A stretch of 64,000 bases of DNA, taken from assembly GCF_000321225.1 (NCBI RefSeq), contig NW_004451657.1, forward strand, positions 317,980-381,979. Reading direction: 5' to 3'. A program made the position numbers and the translations under genes. This DNA is from Odobenus rosmarus divergens (Eukaryota; Chordata; Mammalia; Carnivora; Odobenidae). Under the pieces are notes generated by a model that saw only the letters and a list, made by a program, of their open reading frames with translations, did not search any database and was not told the DNA's origin. Shown one piece after another: positions 1-12,100 of this stretch. Positions within the stretch are counted from its first letter, which is position 1. Each line of letters starts with the position of its first letter.

Positions 1-540
1 GACAGGGACAGACTTGCCCGTGTGTGACAGGCCATGGGCAACAGGGACTGGCGCGGGCGTCCCTCTCCCAGGACCTTGGGGCTCTTTCCCGGTCCACTCT
101 CTCCTCCTTCTCCACTCTCCTTCTTACCCGGCTTGGGGGCAGAAGCGCCCGTCAGCACCCCGAATCCTCTGGTGGCACAGCACAGTCCCAGGGGGAGCCC
201 CGCCGTCCACAGTCTGCCTCCCCGACCTCAGCGTCTCTAGTGACCGGGGTGGCCTCACCCCCAGCCCCACGGCTCAGCGTTGCTGGCCACCCGCCCGCCG
301 CTGGAACCTGGTGGTCTTTCTTCTGACTCCCCGGCCCAGGGATGCTCTTTGGGCCTCGGCTGACGTCCCGATCTCTCTGTGTCTCCTTGAACCCAGCACC
401 TGAGGACTCGTCTGGCTTGTCCTTTTCACTTCCCGGCTGCCTCCTCCATTCTGTCCCTGCAGGGCCCGTCCCATGTGCTGCCTGTCCCAGGACTCGTCCC
501 CTCTGGCTTTGCTGATGCAAACAGGCCCAGGCTTTTGGTT

Positions 541-740
541 GCTTTTTTTTTTTTTTTTCTCCAGTTGAAGAGAGAGCATGGGGCTGGGGGGGGGGTGGGG
601 CGGCACAGAGCGGGAGGAGGGAGAGGGACAAGCAGACTCCTCACTGAGCACCGAGCCTGATGCGGGCTCCATCTCAGGACCCTGAGATCATGGCCTGAGT
701 AGAAACGGACGCTTAACCGATGGAGCCACGCAGGTGCCCC
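541..740 (-). mobile_element. Can-SINE (tRNA-derived, carnivore)
   Basis: The element reads on the minus strand: the poly(A) tail shows as T16 at 543-558 and the head as the complement of GGGGCACCTGCGTGGCTCC at 722-740. The direct repeat AGGCCCAGGCTTTT occurs at 523-536 and 741-754 and is a good target-site duplication. The body is diverged, so this is an intermediate-age copy. Confidence 0.9.
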
Positions 741-2159
741 AGGCCCAGGCTTTTTGATGGTGACCGCCCCCCCCAAGCAGGAGCCACAGGGCGTCAGATG
801 TGAGCCAGCCCTAGGGTCCTGGCACACACTGCCCCTGCCCAGTGGTCCGGGAGCTCTCCCCGCTCCCCGTGAGTACAGCCCCATGCTCCTGAGACCCCAC
901 CCCCAGGTGCCCCCTGCTCTGCTTCTCGTCCTTGGAAGTGAGGGGTTTTCTTCCTTTTACCAAAACTCTCTGCCCCCCCGCCCCAAGTCAGCCACGCGGA
1001 GGCTCCAGCTCTCCAGCTGGAGCCAGGCCGCATGTCAGGATCCTGCTCGTCCCCCTGGGGCCTCACCGGCGCCTGCCCTCAGGCTGAAGTTCCCACCCAG
1101 GGCCCCGGCCCCGCGGCCCCTGCCCCCACTCCTCCCTGGTTCACTGTCGGCACCTTCAGAAAGCAGCACTGTCTGTCCTGAGTGGGTAGTTAACCTGTGG
1201 GAGAGTATCAGTTAGGCGCTGACGTCACCGTCCCCGAACCAGGCCCCCGGGAGCTGGCGACAGTCACACCGAGTGGCCGCGGCCCTCCTCTCTCTGCTAG
1301 GATCGTTTGGCGGCTTCCGGCTGACTCTGGCTTCTCTGGGAGTTGTTTGGGCACAAGCGCTGGGGGGAAGGCGCACCACCCCAGCTTTCTGCAGACACAA
1401 CTGCCATGTCCCCCCGAGTGCCCTCCTACGGCAGTAGCACCTGACTCAGAGCCGAGCCCGCGGCAAGTACCGCGTTTCCCAGCCTCCCTGGCCCGGTGCA
1501 TTTCCGGCCAGTGGGAGCGATCGGAGGGAACACAGGCAACTTCTAGGCAGTGGCCTTAAGGACAGAGGCGCATTCTGCGCCTGCTCCCTCTCGCCAGCCT
1601 TGCGGAGTGAAGCCACCACACTAGGCGCTCCGCAGTCACGGGGCTCACCTGGGCCTCGCAGGCCGTTCTTCTCCTGGCTCTTGGCCGGAGCCACACGGCA
1701 ACCCCAGGGCCAGGGGGGGCAGGGCACAGGCACCGACACCCCCGGCCACCCCGTGCTCACCGGGAGCAGGGATTTCCCTGACCAGGGCAGAGCCCAGAGG
1801 GAAAGAGGCTGCTGGGGCTGTACGCGGCAGACGTTCACCATGCTCCCACCCTGCACAGCTGCAGGGAATCCCGATTCAGGCCAGCAGCGCCAGGGGTCCT
1901 GCGGAGACCCTCGAACCCTAGACGAGACCAGCCAGCCTTGGTCAGCCTGCGGATCTGGGCTGCAGCTAACCCCCGTGCTCCCTCCTCCCTCAGTGAGACC
2001 CCCTCCTCACGCTCAGCACGGGCACTGACTGTCCCCGGTGTCCCCCAAGGATGGTGGGGACCATGATGAGGCGTTCCACAGGGCTGCGCTGAAGGTGGGG
2101 TCACAGTGGGAGGGAGCGACGATGTCATTAACAGGCTCCCAGGGAGCTCGGGCTAGGGG

Positions 2160-2345
2160 CTGACCACTTACGCAAAGATTCTCTTGTTTAACCCACACCA
2201 CCTCCCCGAGCTAGGTACTGTCATTCTCCATGCTTTGCAGGTGAGAAAACTGAGAAGCACAGAGGTGGGAGGTGGGGGTACCATCCCCAAGGATCCACCA
2301 AAGCCAGGATGTGAGTCCCAGCAGCAGGGCTCCAGTGTCCCAGCT
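2160..2345 (-). mobile_element. MIR SINE
   Basis: Reverse-orientation MIR landmarks: CCCGAGCTAGGTACTGTCAT, GTGAGAAAACTGAGAAGCAC and AGCCAGGATGTGAGTCCCAG. Confidence 0.8.
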
Positions 2346-3149
2346 CGGAGCCACGGGGTATCCATGCTGCTCACACGGTGGGTGCTCAGAAGCCCTCCAT
2401 CGGGCGAATGATTAAGTAGATTTGCCAAAAGAAAAGATGATCCTTCCAAGGTGAAGTTAGCTCTTACTTGGCACGTTCATGAACAAGATGGTCATCAGCA
2501 CCTCTCATAGGCTCTACAGATGAATTAAATGGATAATTCACTGCTCCAAACATTCATATCTATTTTGCATGTTTTAGACTTCTCTTTTGCATAATTCTAA
2601 TAATGGATTCCTTTCCATTTTCATTTGTACTTTGTCCTAATACTGCCATTGCCTTTTGCAGATTTCAGTCCCTCCTCCCTGAAATTCATCATGTCATCTG
2701 ACTACGTGGGCCCTGTGGAAATGCGAACAGTCTCCAGGTAGAGATAATGGGACTTTGTTTTTTTTAATAAAAAAAAAAAAGTGGAGGGGGGGACACAGCT
2801 GTTTGAAATGAATCACTTGCAAGTTGGGCAATTATTTCAAGCCTGAAAAGCTTTTCTGTTGCTAGGACACCACCCCAGAGCTGATAAGCCTTTGTTCAAG
2901 TTTTTCTCACGTCGTTACCTTCTGCAGGTGGCCCTGAAAAGTAGTCTGGGAGAAACAAAACAGAAGACTGGGGCGCTGGGTCTTTCTTTCCAGAAGTGGT
3001 GAAAATCAAACTGTCCCACACACAGTTTTCAGCTTCCCCCCAACAAAATATAGATCATTTGCTTTTCCTGCTCTCCAGAAAGGCACTGTTTTCCTATCTA
3101 ATTAACAGAATAACCGGTCTCTTGAGGACGGTGGAGTCCTCGAGCTTTA

Positions 3150-3361
3150 TTATTTTTTAAAGATTTTGTTAATTTAGTCTATCGAGAGAGCGGGAGCGAG
3201 TGCAAGAGAGAGTGAGCAGGGCGAGGAACAGAGGGAGAGGGACAAGCAGACCCCACACTCACACGGAGCCTGACACGGGGCTGGATCCCACGACCCCGCA
3301 ATGACACCTGAGCCGAAATCCAGAGTCGGTCGCCCAATTGACTGAACCACCCAGACTTCCC
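3150..3361 (-). mobile_element. Can-SINE (older copy)
   Basis: The minus-strand element has a T/A-rich tail at 3150-3170, a GAGAG-rich CT segment, and a diverged tRNA-like head near 3330-3361. GAGCTTTA at 3142-3149 and 3371-3378 may be the remains of a target-site duplication. Confidence 0.8.
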
Positions 3362-3635
3362 ACCTCTGATGAGCTTTAAAAAGTTCCTATGCTGAATGAA
3401 TCCCAGTCCGAGATGCTGATGGCTGGGCCGTGGGGTTTGGGAGAGCCCCCGGGTGAGGCTAAGGGACACCTGACCCCGAGAGCCACCGGGAGACCAGCGG
3501 TGACGGGTCAGCTCACCCTCCTGCCTCCCAATCTCCACAGAGCTGGGAGAGCCCTCGGAATGTCAGCCCTCCCAAGGAGGGCACTTGGGCCCAGGGCAAG
3601 GGGTCGGGGGACGGCTGACTAGGGCTCTACAGAGA

Positions 3636-3780
3636 CACAGCACCTCCCACGCGCCAGATGCGGTGACAGTGGCTTTGTGGACATCAGCACCCTTGAGCCT
3701 CTCGAAAACCCCTTGTGCGGTCGATGTTATTGTCACTGCTTTGTAAACAAACCCTGGGCTCAGAGAAGTGCAGTGGCTTG
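3636..3780 (-). mobile_element. MIR SINE
   Basis: CACCTCCCACGCGCCAGATG and GGGCTCAGAGAAGTGCAGTG match a degraded MIR in reverse orientation. Confidence 0.6.
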
Positions 3781-5224
3781 CTGGGACCCCTGTGGCAGTC
3801 AGTCTCCAGATGGCTCCCAGTGACCCCCACCACCTGCTGCAGCTTCTTGCCCTGTGGCCCCAGGATCGGGCTGTGTGACCAATCCAAGGTAGCACCCCGG
3901 AGATTACAGAAAGACCGTGGCTTTTGGCTTGGGCGCTGTCTCTTAGATCGGTCACCCTGGGTGAGTAGGCTACGCTGGGGACAGCCCATGCGGCAAGGAA
4001 CCAAAGCCTCAAGCCGTGTAAGTGAGCCTGGAAACAGAACCTCCGCCCCAGTCAGTTCTTCACAGGTGAAGGATGCCCTGAGCCAGAAACACCCAGCTCA
4101 TCGATGTCCGATTCCCGACTTTCAGAAACCGTGTGAGACCATAAATGCCGTTGTTTCAAACCTCTACGCTGGGGGGCCATTTGTTAGGTGGCAGTAGATA
4201 ACAAACAAATACAGCCTACATGCTGGTCAGTGACGAGGCTGCGATTAAACCTGGGATTGAACCCGGGTCTCCTATAGCTGTGCCCCCAGCATATCCCCAG
4301 GCCAGCAGCCCTGTCTCGTCCAGAATCTCGCCCCCAAATCCCTTAAAAGGCCCCAGGTGCCTTCAACTGTTGTCATGAAGACTCCTAGACTGTTGGATTT
4401 GCCAGCCAAGGGGGGTGGCCCCACACTTTTTCCTTACTTGAATCCGTCGTATTTTTCTAGATGTTTTGATCACTCCTGCCTCAGTTTACTTTAACGAAGC
4501 TTAAAGCAAGTGCAGTTTTTCTGCCCATGGGGCCACGGCGATGTTCCAAGTCAGCCCAGAGCTAAGCTAGATTGAAAAGATGCCGTGGGGTCGCCTACAC
4601 TGGCCCCCGGTCCCCTCTCATCGAGTCCCCGCTCCTGCCAAGATCATTTGTCCTCCTGGTCAGAGACTCCCTGTTGTCCTGCTTGAGGAGGGGTCTGAGC
4701 ACCACCCAAATCTCTGTCCCACCAGCCACCAGTTACGTGACTTGGGGTTTGTCAGATGCCCAAGCCTCACTTCCTCAGGGATCCCTCTCAGGACTGCAGA
4801 AGATGAACAAAGAAGTGCCCAGCAGGCCCCTGACCACAGCGGGGTTCCCCCCGACCCCCCAGTCCGGCTCTTACAGCTGCTCTGACCCCTGGACACGCCT
4901 TCCCCAGGCACTTTCCAACCTGGAGGACTTCACGTCTAAGTTAAAACGAGGAGGCTGTGTGAATTTCGGCAAGAGGGCCCCCTTTCAGTGAAAAGTAGCA
5001 GAAGTTCCCGTGCGGCAACTTTGAGGGGCACGTAAATAAGGAATCTAGTACCAGTAGAAATCATAAAGTTGTCTCTTGATTTTGCAAGCTGCACGCAGTT
5101 GGCCACTCTTTGCCCCAGGGTTGTCGATGCCAGAAGAACCGGGCACTGAGGTCAAGACAGGATTAAGGTCAGACCCCAGCTCCAGAACCTATGACTGCAC
5201 AGGACACAAGTCTCAGACACGTGG

Positions 5225-5405
5225 GTTCTAGCTCTGCCCTTACCGTGTGGTCCTGGGCAAGTTCTCTAACCTCTCTGAGCCTCGAGTTCCTCATCTCTAG
5301 AACAGGAGCAGTAATAGTACCTACCACGTGGGTCTACCATGGCATGAAATAATGACTGCAAAGGACTGAGTTGGTGGCCCTCAGTGGTCACTAGTGTGGT
5401 CATTA
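5225..5405 (+). mobile_element. MIR SINE
   Basis: GGTCCTGGGCAAGTTCTCTA, ACCTCTCTGAGCCTCGAGTT and CAGTAATAGTACCTACCACG are the MIR core. Confidence 0.85.
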
Positions 5406-5825
5406 CCATGTGGGCAGTGAGCCTTGGGCAGGTGCCCTAAACTTCCGGGGCTTCAGATAACTCCTCTGAGAAATCAAGGCTGTAAGGATGGGCATTTCAG
5501 AGTTGTTATGGGAGTCAGTGAGGAATAAATCGGGGCGCCCATGTTCCTGGGCCTGTGGACTGCCCCCTCCCCCATCTTCAGAGCCAAAAATGGCACAGGT
5601 GGGACCCTCCTGCCACATCTGACCTTCCGTCTCTTGCCTCCTCTTCCTCTGAGGTTCTCTGCTGACAAGGACTCATATGACAGATGGGTGCTGCCAGATG
5701 ACCCGGGATAACCTCTCATCTCAAGGTCACACGTGCACAGCCCCGAGCTGGTGCTTAGTCAGCAAGGCCATGACGTTCCTGACCATCCTCTGAGCACCCA
5801 CCATGTGCCTGGCACATTCACCATC

Positions 5826-5960
5826 CGAGTTTGAATCCGGATTCCACCACTCCTTGGTTCTGTGAATTTGGGCGCAGGTTAAATCACTTCACCTCTCTGA
5901 GCCCCAGTTTCTCTATCTGTAGAGTGGGTATAACAGCAGGATTCTCCTCTTCCCCTGCAA
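5826..5960 (+). mobile_element. MIR SINE
   Basis: GAGTTTGAATCCGGATTCCA, CACCTCTCTGAGCCCCAGTT and TCTATCTGTAGAGTGGGTAT are the MIR head and core. Confidence 0.85.
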
Positions 5961-6002
5961 AAGGGATAACATGGAGCCCAGACGAGTATGTGGGTCAGCG
6001 GC

Positions 6003-6090
6003 TTGAAACCCGCTCCAACACACGATGTGTGATCTCGTGCTACTTCCTTAACCTCTCTGGACCTCCATGTCCTCATCTGTACCATACCTT
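6003..6090 (+). mobile_element. MIR SINE fragment
   Basis: CTTCCTTAACCTCTCTGGAC and TCCTCATCTGTACCATACC are MIR core remnants. Confidence 0.7.
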
Positions 6091-6184
6091 CACGGTGAAG
6101 TGGTGAAAAAGATCATGACAGAGTGTGAGAACACTGGAAATCATGGTGGGCTATGTGCACCTGCTTCAAAACAAAACAAAGGGC

Positions 6185-6345
6185 AAAACAACCATCAGTT
6201 ATTGAGAGCTTATGTGCCAGACACTATGCTTTGCAGGTGCTATCCGATTCACGAGGTTAGCTCCATTTCTCCAGTGATGAAATCAGAGCTCATAAAGGTT
6301 AAAAACTTCATCAAGAGCTAGAAGTCACAGAGCCTTGAGGTGAAC
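6185..6345 (-). mobile_element. MIR SINE
   Basis: TATTGAGAGCTTATGTGCCA with GACACTATGCTTTGCAGG and ATTTCTCCAGTGATGAAATC is reverse-orientation MIR. It ends just beyond the predicted end of the PPP2R2C transcript. Confidence 0.8.
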
Positions 6346-6424
6346 CAGCACCCACCGCCCTGGGCTTGGCCTCGTTAGAAACAAACGGCATTCTGAGTCT
6401 CATGTTCGATGTAACATTTGTTAT

Positions 6425-6430
6425 TTTATT
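6425..6430 (-). terminator. PPP2R2C: Poly(A) signal AATAAA (distal of a pair)
   Basis: This is the second minus-strand AATAAA. On the gene strand it is followed by a T/G-containing stretch within about 30-80 bases (TTTGTTTCT, then GGTGGGTGCTGG), which could act as the downstream element. Cleavage is expected around 6405-6415. Confidence 0.6.
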
Positions 6431-6460
6431 GGAAAAAGCTGGTATTAACATATTTATAAT

Positions 6461-6466
6461 TTTATT
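6461..6466 (-). terminator. PPP2R2C: Poly(A) signal AATAAA (proximal of a pair)
   Basis: TTTATT on the plus strand reads AATAAA on the gene strand, about 2.39 kb downstream of the PPP2R2C stop codon. It is one of two hexamers spaced 36 bases apart, and either or both may set the cleavage site. Confidence 0.6.
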
Positions 6467-7939
6467 CAACAGTTGAATAATCTGAGATACCGAAGAAAAC
6501 CAGAATGCACCCATGAGCTATGGAATCCAAAGTGATCAGGTCTGTCTACCTACCACCACAATACCCGACGCCACCAGGAGCTCAGTCCTCAGAGTATTAG
6601 AATAAAAACAGAACAACCCAACAACTTCACAATGACTATGTGAACGCTCATACATTCAAGAAGAGCAGAAAATTTAAACAGTAAGAAGCAGAGTTTGTGA
6701 CTATTTTACTGGCCCATCTGCCACATACGTCTAGTCTTGCCCCCCCCGCCCCAACATGTGTCATTATTCACAACTTGCTTTGGACATCACGATTTTCCAG
6801 GGATCTGAAGACATGCTTTTCCTCTAAGATCGTTTTCTTTCTTTCTTTTCCTTTTTGGCTTGGTATCCAAAGTTTAAAACAGGAGTAAAGAACCAGGAAC
6901 TGTATTAAGACCTCCCTTTGAAAGCAGTGTTAAGGGTTGTTACTCTGTAGACGGTAAATGTGAAATCTACGATCTGACAGTAACCTCCAGCTGCAAAAGC
7001 AAGTCTCCTCTTAGCGTTTGAATCACAAAGGGAAACGGATTGTGCCAAATATCCGCGTAATTGTGTAAGGCCCTCAGAGCTGGATTTTGGCTTCAACAAG
7101 TTTTCTATACAAGGTACCACATTCTTGAACCTCTTTACAAAGGGGGAAAAAAAGGAATCCAATCCTGTGATTGTTAATTTTAATTAGAATAGATATGTAC
7201 ATATAATACTGTCCAGGTCACCTGGATTTTACAGTGATATATAAACAAACATTCTTCATTCATGTTGATTTAAAAAACAAACCCAAAACGAAACAATGGA
7301 CTCATTTCCTTGTGTAAATATCATATGGCCAGAAGTGAATGCACATGCGCTTTGTGCTTTGACACACACAAAAGTATACCATTATCCACTGAGAAAAATC
7401 TCGGGTGGGTCTGTTTCCTGGGTTGGGTTACTTCTTGTAAAAAAAAAATGTTGGCTTCGGCCTCTGCACTCTGTTCTCTGAATCCCACGCACAGCCAGTG
7501 GTTCGCTGTAATTGTAGGCAGAGAAGACGAGTGGGGGGTGGGGGAGACGGTCTCCACGACCACGTGGCAGGAGCAGGTGCTGCGGAGACAGGCATTCTCT
7601 GAGGCCCTCAGGAAAGAGTCCTCCGAGGCCGGGTCATTAAAGAAAATGTATCTTGAAATGGTCCTAACATGCAATTTCCTCCTGGAGGCAGCTCAGTGCA
7701 CCTAAACAAGGGGCTGGGGTACAGATGTGGGTGCAGTGAGGCGCCCCCAAGAGGGTGGGGGTCTGAAGTCACCACACAGAGCTTGGCACCACCGGGGTCT
7801 TCTCCATTCTCCGTGCTGCGGCTCGGGTCGCCCCGGACCCTTGTCATCGCCCACCTCCTAAGATGAAGAGGTGTTTCCAGAACCTTCCAGGCAAGAACGC
7901 TGCTTTAACACGAGCCGCCAACGTGGTGGATTGGAAAGC

Positions 7940-8115
7940 GCCCAGTGCTCAGGATTCCTGACTCCACCACTTGGTCGCTGAGTGCCTTGGACAAACTGTT
8001 CGTTCTGTCGGGGCCCGTTGCCTCGTGTGTATAGTGGGGATGATAATTATTCACCTTTCGTCCCTGGCGCCTGGCACAGAGCCTGGCACTCACTGAGGGG
8101 CTGGTGTTTATGGAG
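7940..8115 (+). mobile_element. MIR SINE in the 3' UTR
   Basis: GACTCCACCACTTGGTCGCT, GTGTATAGTGGGGATGATAA and AGAGCCTGGCACTCACTGAG match MIR, which lies antisense within the predicted PPP2R2C 3' UTR. Confidence 0.75.
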
Positions 8116-8856
8116 TACGTGAACGGACACCCACCTTACAGGGTCACGGACAGGGCCCACGTGAGCTCCCACGAGGTGCCCAGTGACCGTGAAGCAGGAC
8201 AGGAGAGCCCCACGGAGTGGGGGCTGAATCCACGCGCCTAACGGGCCGAGCACCGTGCCTGGCCCCCGGCCCACGCTCAGCAAAGGCTGGGTACACGGTG
8301 AGAAGAACAAGCACACACACACAGGCAGGTTTCAGTGCCCCCTTTCCTCTCAGGAAACGCCAGACCTGGGGTATTGAAAGACACTAAAAGACCCTAAAAG
8401 AGGAGCTTGCACCTGTCAATTCTCAGCATGAATTCACGATCCAAAAGGCCAAGGGAAGACCCTTGGCTCTGAGACAGTGGAAATTGCTCCATTGATAACC
8501 AAAAGAATCCCTGGCTGGCTTGAGTCTGTCCTCTGTCCCCAGAACCCTGATCTGGGGCCCGGGGGAGAGGGGTTCCCAGGACGCCCACTTCCCCTGAAAG
8601 TTGCTGCTGGAAGAAGAGAAGCATGAACCCGGAGATGTCTAAGTCCTAATCGTGGAACAGGCAGCTCACGGTTAAGTACGGGAATGAAGGGCCTGGACCC
8701 CAAGGCCACGATCACGTCCATTTCACGGTCTGGCTATGAGCCCTCCTGACTCCTGTTTTCAAACAGAGAGTGTGGCCAGCAGAGGCCGCCTGGGCCGGAG
8801 GGACAGGGCCGCTCCGGGCTGCGCTGCTCGTGTCCGGGACGGGGCTCCACGCGCAC

Positions 8857-9148
8857 CTAGTGCATCTCGGAGTTCACCTTGTCCTGGAAGATGTACAGGT
8901 TGTTGGTGGCCGCGATGGCGATGATGTTCTCGGCCGGGTGCCAGGCCGTGTGCAGGATCTTCTTGGTGAAGTCCAGGCTGTCCACGCTGATGTCGTCCCG
9001 CCTGCGCTTGCCACCCACGCACACGCGCCGCGGCTTGAGCACGGCCCGGGGCTTGCTGCTCTCCCTCGACGCCTCCAGGGTCACATCGCGCTTGGTGTTC
9101 CGGTCAAACATGCGGAAGAAGTTGTTGTAGGCCCCTGTCATGATGACG
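8857..9148 (-). CDS. PPP2R2C: PPP2R2C last coding exon (residues 351-447) and stop
   Basis: The coding part is 292 bases. It completes Ser351, then runs [20 protein letters not shown] to [14 protein letters not shown] and a TAG stop at 8857-8859. It covers the final propeller blades; the basic GGKRRRDD segment links two strands, and [12 protein letters not shown] closes the ring. The four-residue tail after VN is a gamma feature (alpha, beta and delta end near VN or IN). I recall the human tail as SDMH, so the Glu here is a conservative change. The acceptor is CCGCCAG followed by CGTCATCATG. The antisense strand is also open over much of this exon, but that is a shadow of its high GC content. 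Confidence 0.97.
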
Positions 9149-12100
9149 CTGGCGGGAGGAGGAGAGACGTCAGGTGGGGAGGAGGCCAGTGGAAATGTGC
9201 CATGCCCCCGGGGACAAACCCGGGGCTACAGGGCCACCCCCTCCCCCAGGGGAAGGGACGGTCCGGTCCCCACCTTCCCTCCTCTTGGGCTCTGGTCCCC
9301 CCTCACAGCTCAGCTGCCATCCACACGCGGGCTCCCCTAAGACCCCTTAATGCTCTACCCCAGACACCACGGGGAAAATTCTCCTGTCCTCTCCCTTGCC
9401 TCCAGGAGAGGCCTGGCCTTCCAGAGAGACTAGGCACCAGCAGAGGGAAAGCCGCCGGCCCAACTGCAGGCTCCAAGGCCGACCCAGGGCTGGCCCCGAC
9501 CCCACCCGCCGCACCCTTCACCGTGGGCACCCAGCACCCTCCTGTTCTGAGTAGCTGAGTTAAGACTAAATGCTCTTTGCATACCGGTGCTGTGCAGATG
9601 TTCATGCACTTCCCTGTCCTGCTAGAGAATCTGACGTTCGTGATCCACTGCATTTCTCTTCCCCCCACCTCCCCCAAGAAGAAGGGGGTTCCTGGGGCAT
9701 GGGAGAAAGGCCATGTCAGTCTGCACGGTAAGAGCTGGGAGAGCCAGGATGCCAGCTATGGGGCCTGGGCCCAGAGAAGGGGTTTTGGGGTTTGGCTCAG
9801 GAGAGGCCCTGGAGCAGCCAGGCAGGGAGCCAGGCAGGGAGAGGGGGGCAAAATAAGGAGGGAGGGCATTCCAGGAAATGAGGACCCCTTCAACGTTCTT
9901 CAGGAGGGTGCGTACACATTGGAACTCCTTTCCTCCCTTGGGAAGCTGAGCGTGTTTCTTGGGGTGTCACTGCTCCGAGACAGAGCCCCGTGGACCCCTA
10001 GTTTACAGGGGTTATGCACACAGGCCATGTCTTCAAGATCGCCAAAGTCAGGGGAGCAGTGCAGACGAGCAGGAGATGCCGGAGGCAGACGTCCCCTGGA
10101 CAGACCGGGAGATGTTCTCGTATCAGGCACCTGGGCTGTGGGAGGTCAGACGCTCACGGGGGGGTTCGGGGGCCCTGGATGATGCTGAGTCACAGGCTGA
10201 AAGTGACATGTCTCCTTGTAACGTGTCCCCTTCCATGGGAGAACGTGGGCTGCTAAACACACACGAGGAGAGTAGAAGGGGGGCCTCCCTCCCCACAGCA
10301 TCTCTACCAGAGCCGGTGGGCCATCTCTCAATGTCAGCCCCTTCTAGATGGAGGGGTGGGGTGTGCAGTGGGGAGGCCTCACAGTGGCCTGGCTCCTGGA
10401 CCTGCCCGAGGGGAGCGATCTCCCCGGCAGAGGGCAGGGGCTGGGCTGACAACTGTCTGTCTCCTTTCCCACTGAGAAGGCAGCCCCTCAGAGTTCCGAT
10501 CCTTCCCAGGAAGGACCTCGGGTTCTCGGCGCCTGGCGAGTCTTGGCCAATAGTTCCTTGGAGGGAAGTAGAGGTTTTGGGTTCCCACCCACGAGCGGCT
10601 TCGGCGCCTCCCCTGCCTGCCCTGTGCGTGCGGTTCCCGGAAACGGCCTGCACCCACGAGGCGAGGCTTAGAGTCCACAATCCTCAGTGCCACCCTCTGG
10701 TGTCCCCTCCCCCTGCCACCCAAACTGCTTTGTCAGACCTTGTGTTGCGAGATCAGTGGGCGGGGGAGGGTGCTTGGGGGCAGTGGGGGTGGAAAACCTC
10801 TTCCAGAAAGCGGTTCTTCTGCGATGTTCCTGGGGTGTCCAGGCAGACCCAGGCGGGGGTCACATGCCAAGTGGGTGACTGGAGAAGAGCTCCATAAAGA
10901 GGTTATGCACAAATGTTCTGGAAGGTTCTAAGGGAACCACAGGGAAAGTGCCGAGCCCTGGGGCTGCAACATCCCCCCCAGGTCTGAGGGGTGAGGGGAG
11001 GAAGGCTGACAGACAGAGAGACAGATCTGTGTGAAGAAGGTGGCTGACTAGAGTTGTGCCCACAGGGACACAGTTGGCTCAGAGGACAAGGAGGGAGGTG
11101 GGACAAATACCCTGTCTCTCTCTGCTGCCCTCAGACCTCCTTCTGGTGTCCCCACTGGTTAAAGCTGGCCACAAGCCAGAGGGCACGGCGGCCGTCGAGC
11201 CAGCCCCTGGCGGTCGGGAGCCAGAGGGGCAGGCGGGGAACGCCTCACGGCGCTAGCCACCACGGGCCAGCGTCTGGGGGGCCTGTCTCCACCACTCGGT
11301 GGGGGCTCCTGGGGCAGGCGTGTCTTGTCTGAGCCCCAAGGCCTGGCTTGGCCTCATCGGGGGAGCAAATGCCAACCCTCAGCCGCAAACACAACGGGGC
11401 CAAGCCGAGCACCCTGGCCTGGTGCTCGGGGAAAAGGCCACAGATGCTCTGTGAACTGTAGGGAAGGAAGGGCCAGAAGCTTCTCTTGTTCACTGCGGCA
11501 CGTGCAAGTTCAGAGCACCCCATGGGTGCTCTAGGGGTATCTGCGCGCATGAGTGAGTGAATGCAGCAGAAGGGTCACAGGCCTTCACAAAGACCCCCGG
11601 GGGGAGTCCTAGGAAAGCAGGAGGCCGCCTCGCCCACCCCCACTCTGCACCTGACCCGGCACAGGGCCGGGCGGGCGGAGGGGCCTCTCTGTAGCTGTGC
11701 CTGGGGGAGGGGCGCAGCCAGGCAGTTCAGCCTTTTCTGGAGGTCTGTGGCATCTCTGGAGGGGAAGGCAGGCTGGCTCTACTCTCTTCTGTTCTCTAAC
11801 TCTGCCTATATAACCTTAATCCATGGGAACAAACCCGTTGCTTGTAGAGACAAAGACATGGCTCGTGGGGAGGTGCAGGGCCGTGCTGTGTGGGGAGAGG
11901 CCTTCCCGCTCCCATCTTCCAGGAGAAGCCCCTCTCCTCACACATCAGTTCGTCCCGAGGAGGGCCGGGTTGGCTCGAACTTCCCCCCAGGTTGTGACCC
12001 GTGAGGCCTCCCCCGCGTAGCACGGATCCTCCCGTGTGAGAACGGGCAGTGGGCTGGTGACTTCGTCATTGGAACCCAAGCCCACGGGGCTTGTCACAGA

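Larger units (their letters stand above)
1..6410. other. Intergenic region downstream of PPP2R2C
   Basis: I see no supported gene. The first 2.4 kb is GC-rich unique DNA with only short chance ORFs and one Can-SINE. Position 1220-1227 is a perfect TGACGTCA (CRE-type) octamer. A repeat-free AT-rich island spans about 2440-3130, followed by a second Can-SINE and several MIR fragments up to 6345. In human the neighbour on this side is WFS1, roughly 17 kb away as I recall, so its absence here is expected. Confidence 0.75.
6411..8856 (-). other. PPP2R2C: PPP2R2C 3' untranslated region (predicted)
   Basis: From the TAG stop the transcript should continue leftward. The only AATAAA hexamers on the minus strand within the next 2.5 kb are at 6466-6461 and 6430-6425, which gives a 3' UTR of about 2.4 kb, in line with the long 3' UTR I recall for the human mRNA. 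The distal part (about 6400-7300) is AT-rich and free of recognisable repeats, unlike the surrounding GC-rich DNA, as expected for a retained UTR. A MIR copy lies inside it near 7940-8115. An ATTAAA variant near 7178 could give a shorter form. The exact ends are inferred. Confidence 0.7.

Noticed and set aside
1..6400. Possible WFS1 exons downstream of PPP2R2C
   Set aside because: No wolframin-like coding sequence was seen on either strand; the human spacing would place WFS1 outside the window.
8770..9558. 262-residue plus-strand open frame over the last exon
   Set aside because: It is the antisense shadow of the PPP2R2C last exon.
9959..10897. 312-residue plus-strand open frame
   Set aside because: Low-complexity composition, no recognisable motif, and antisense to a known gene's intron.
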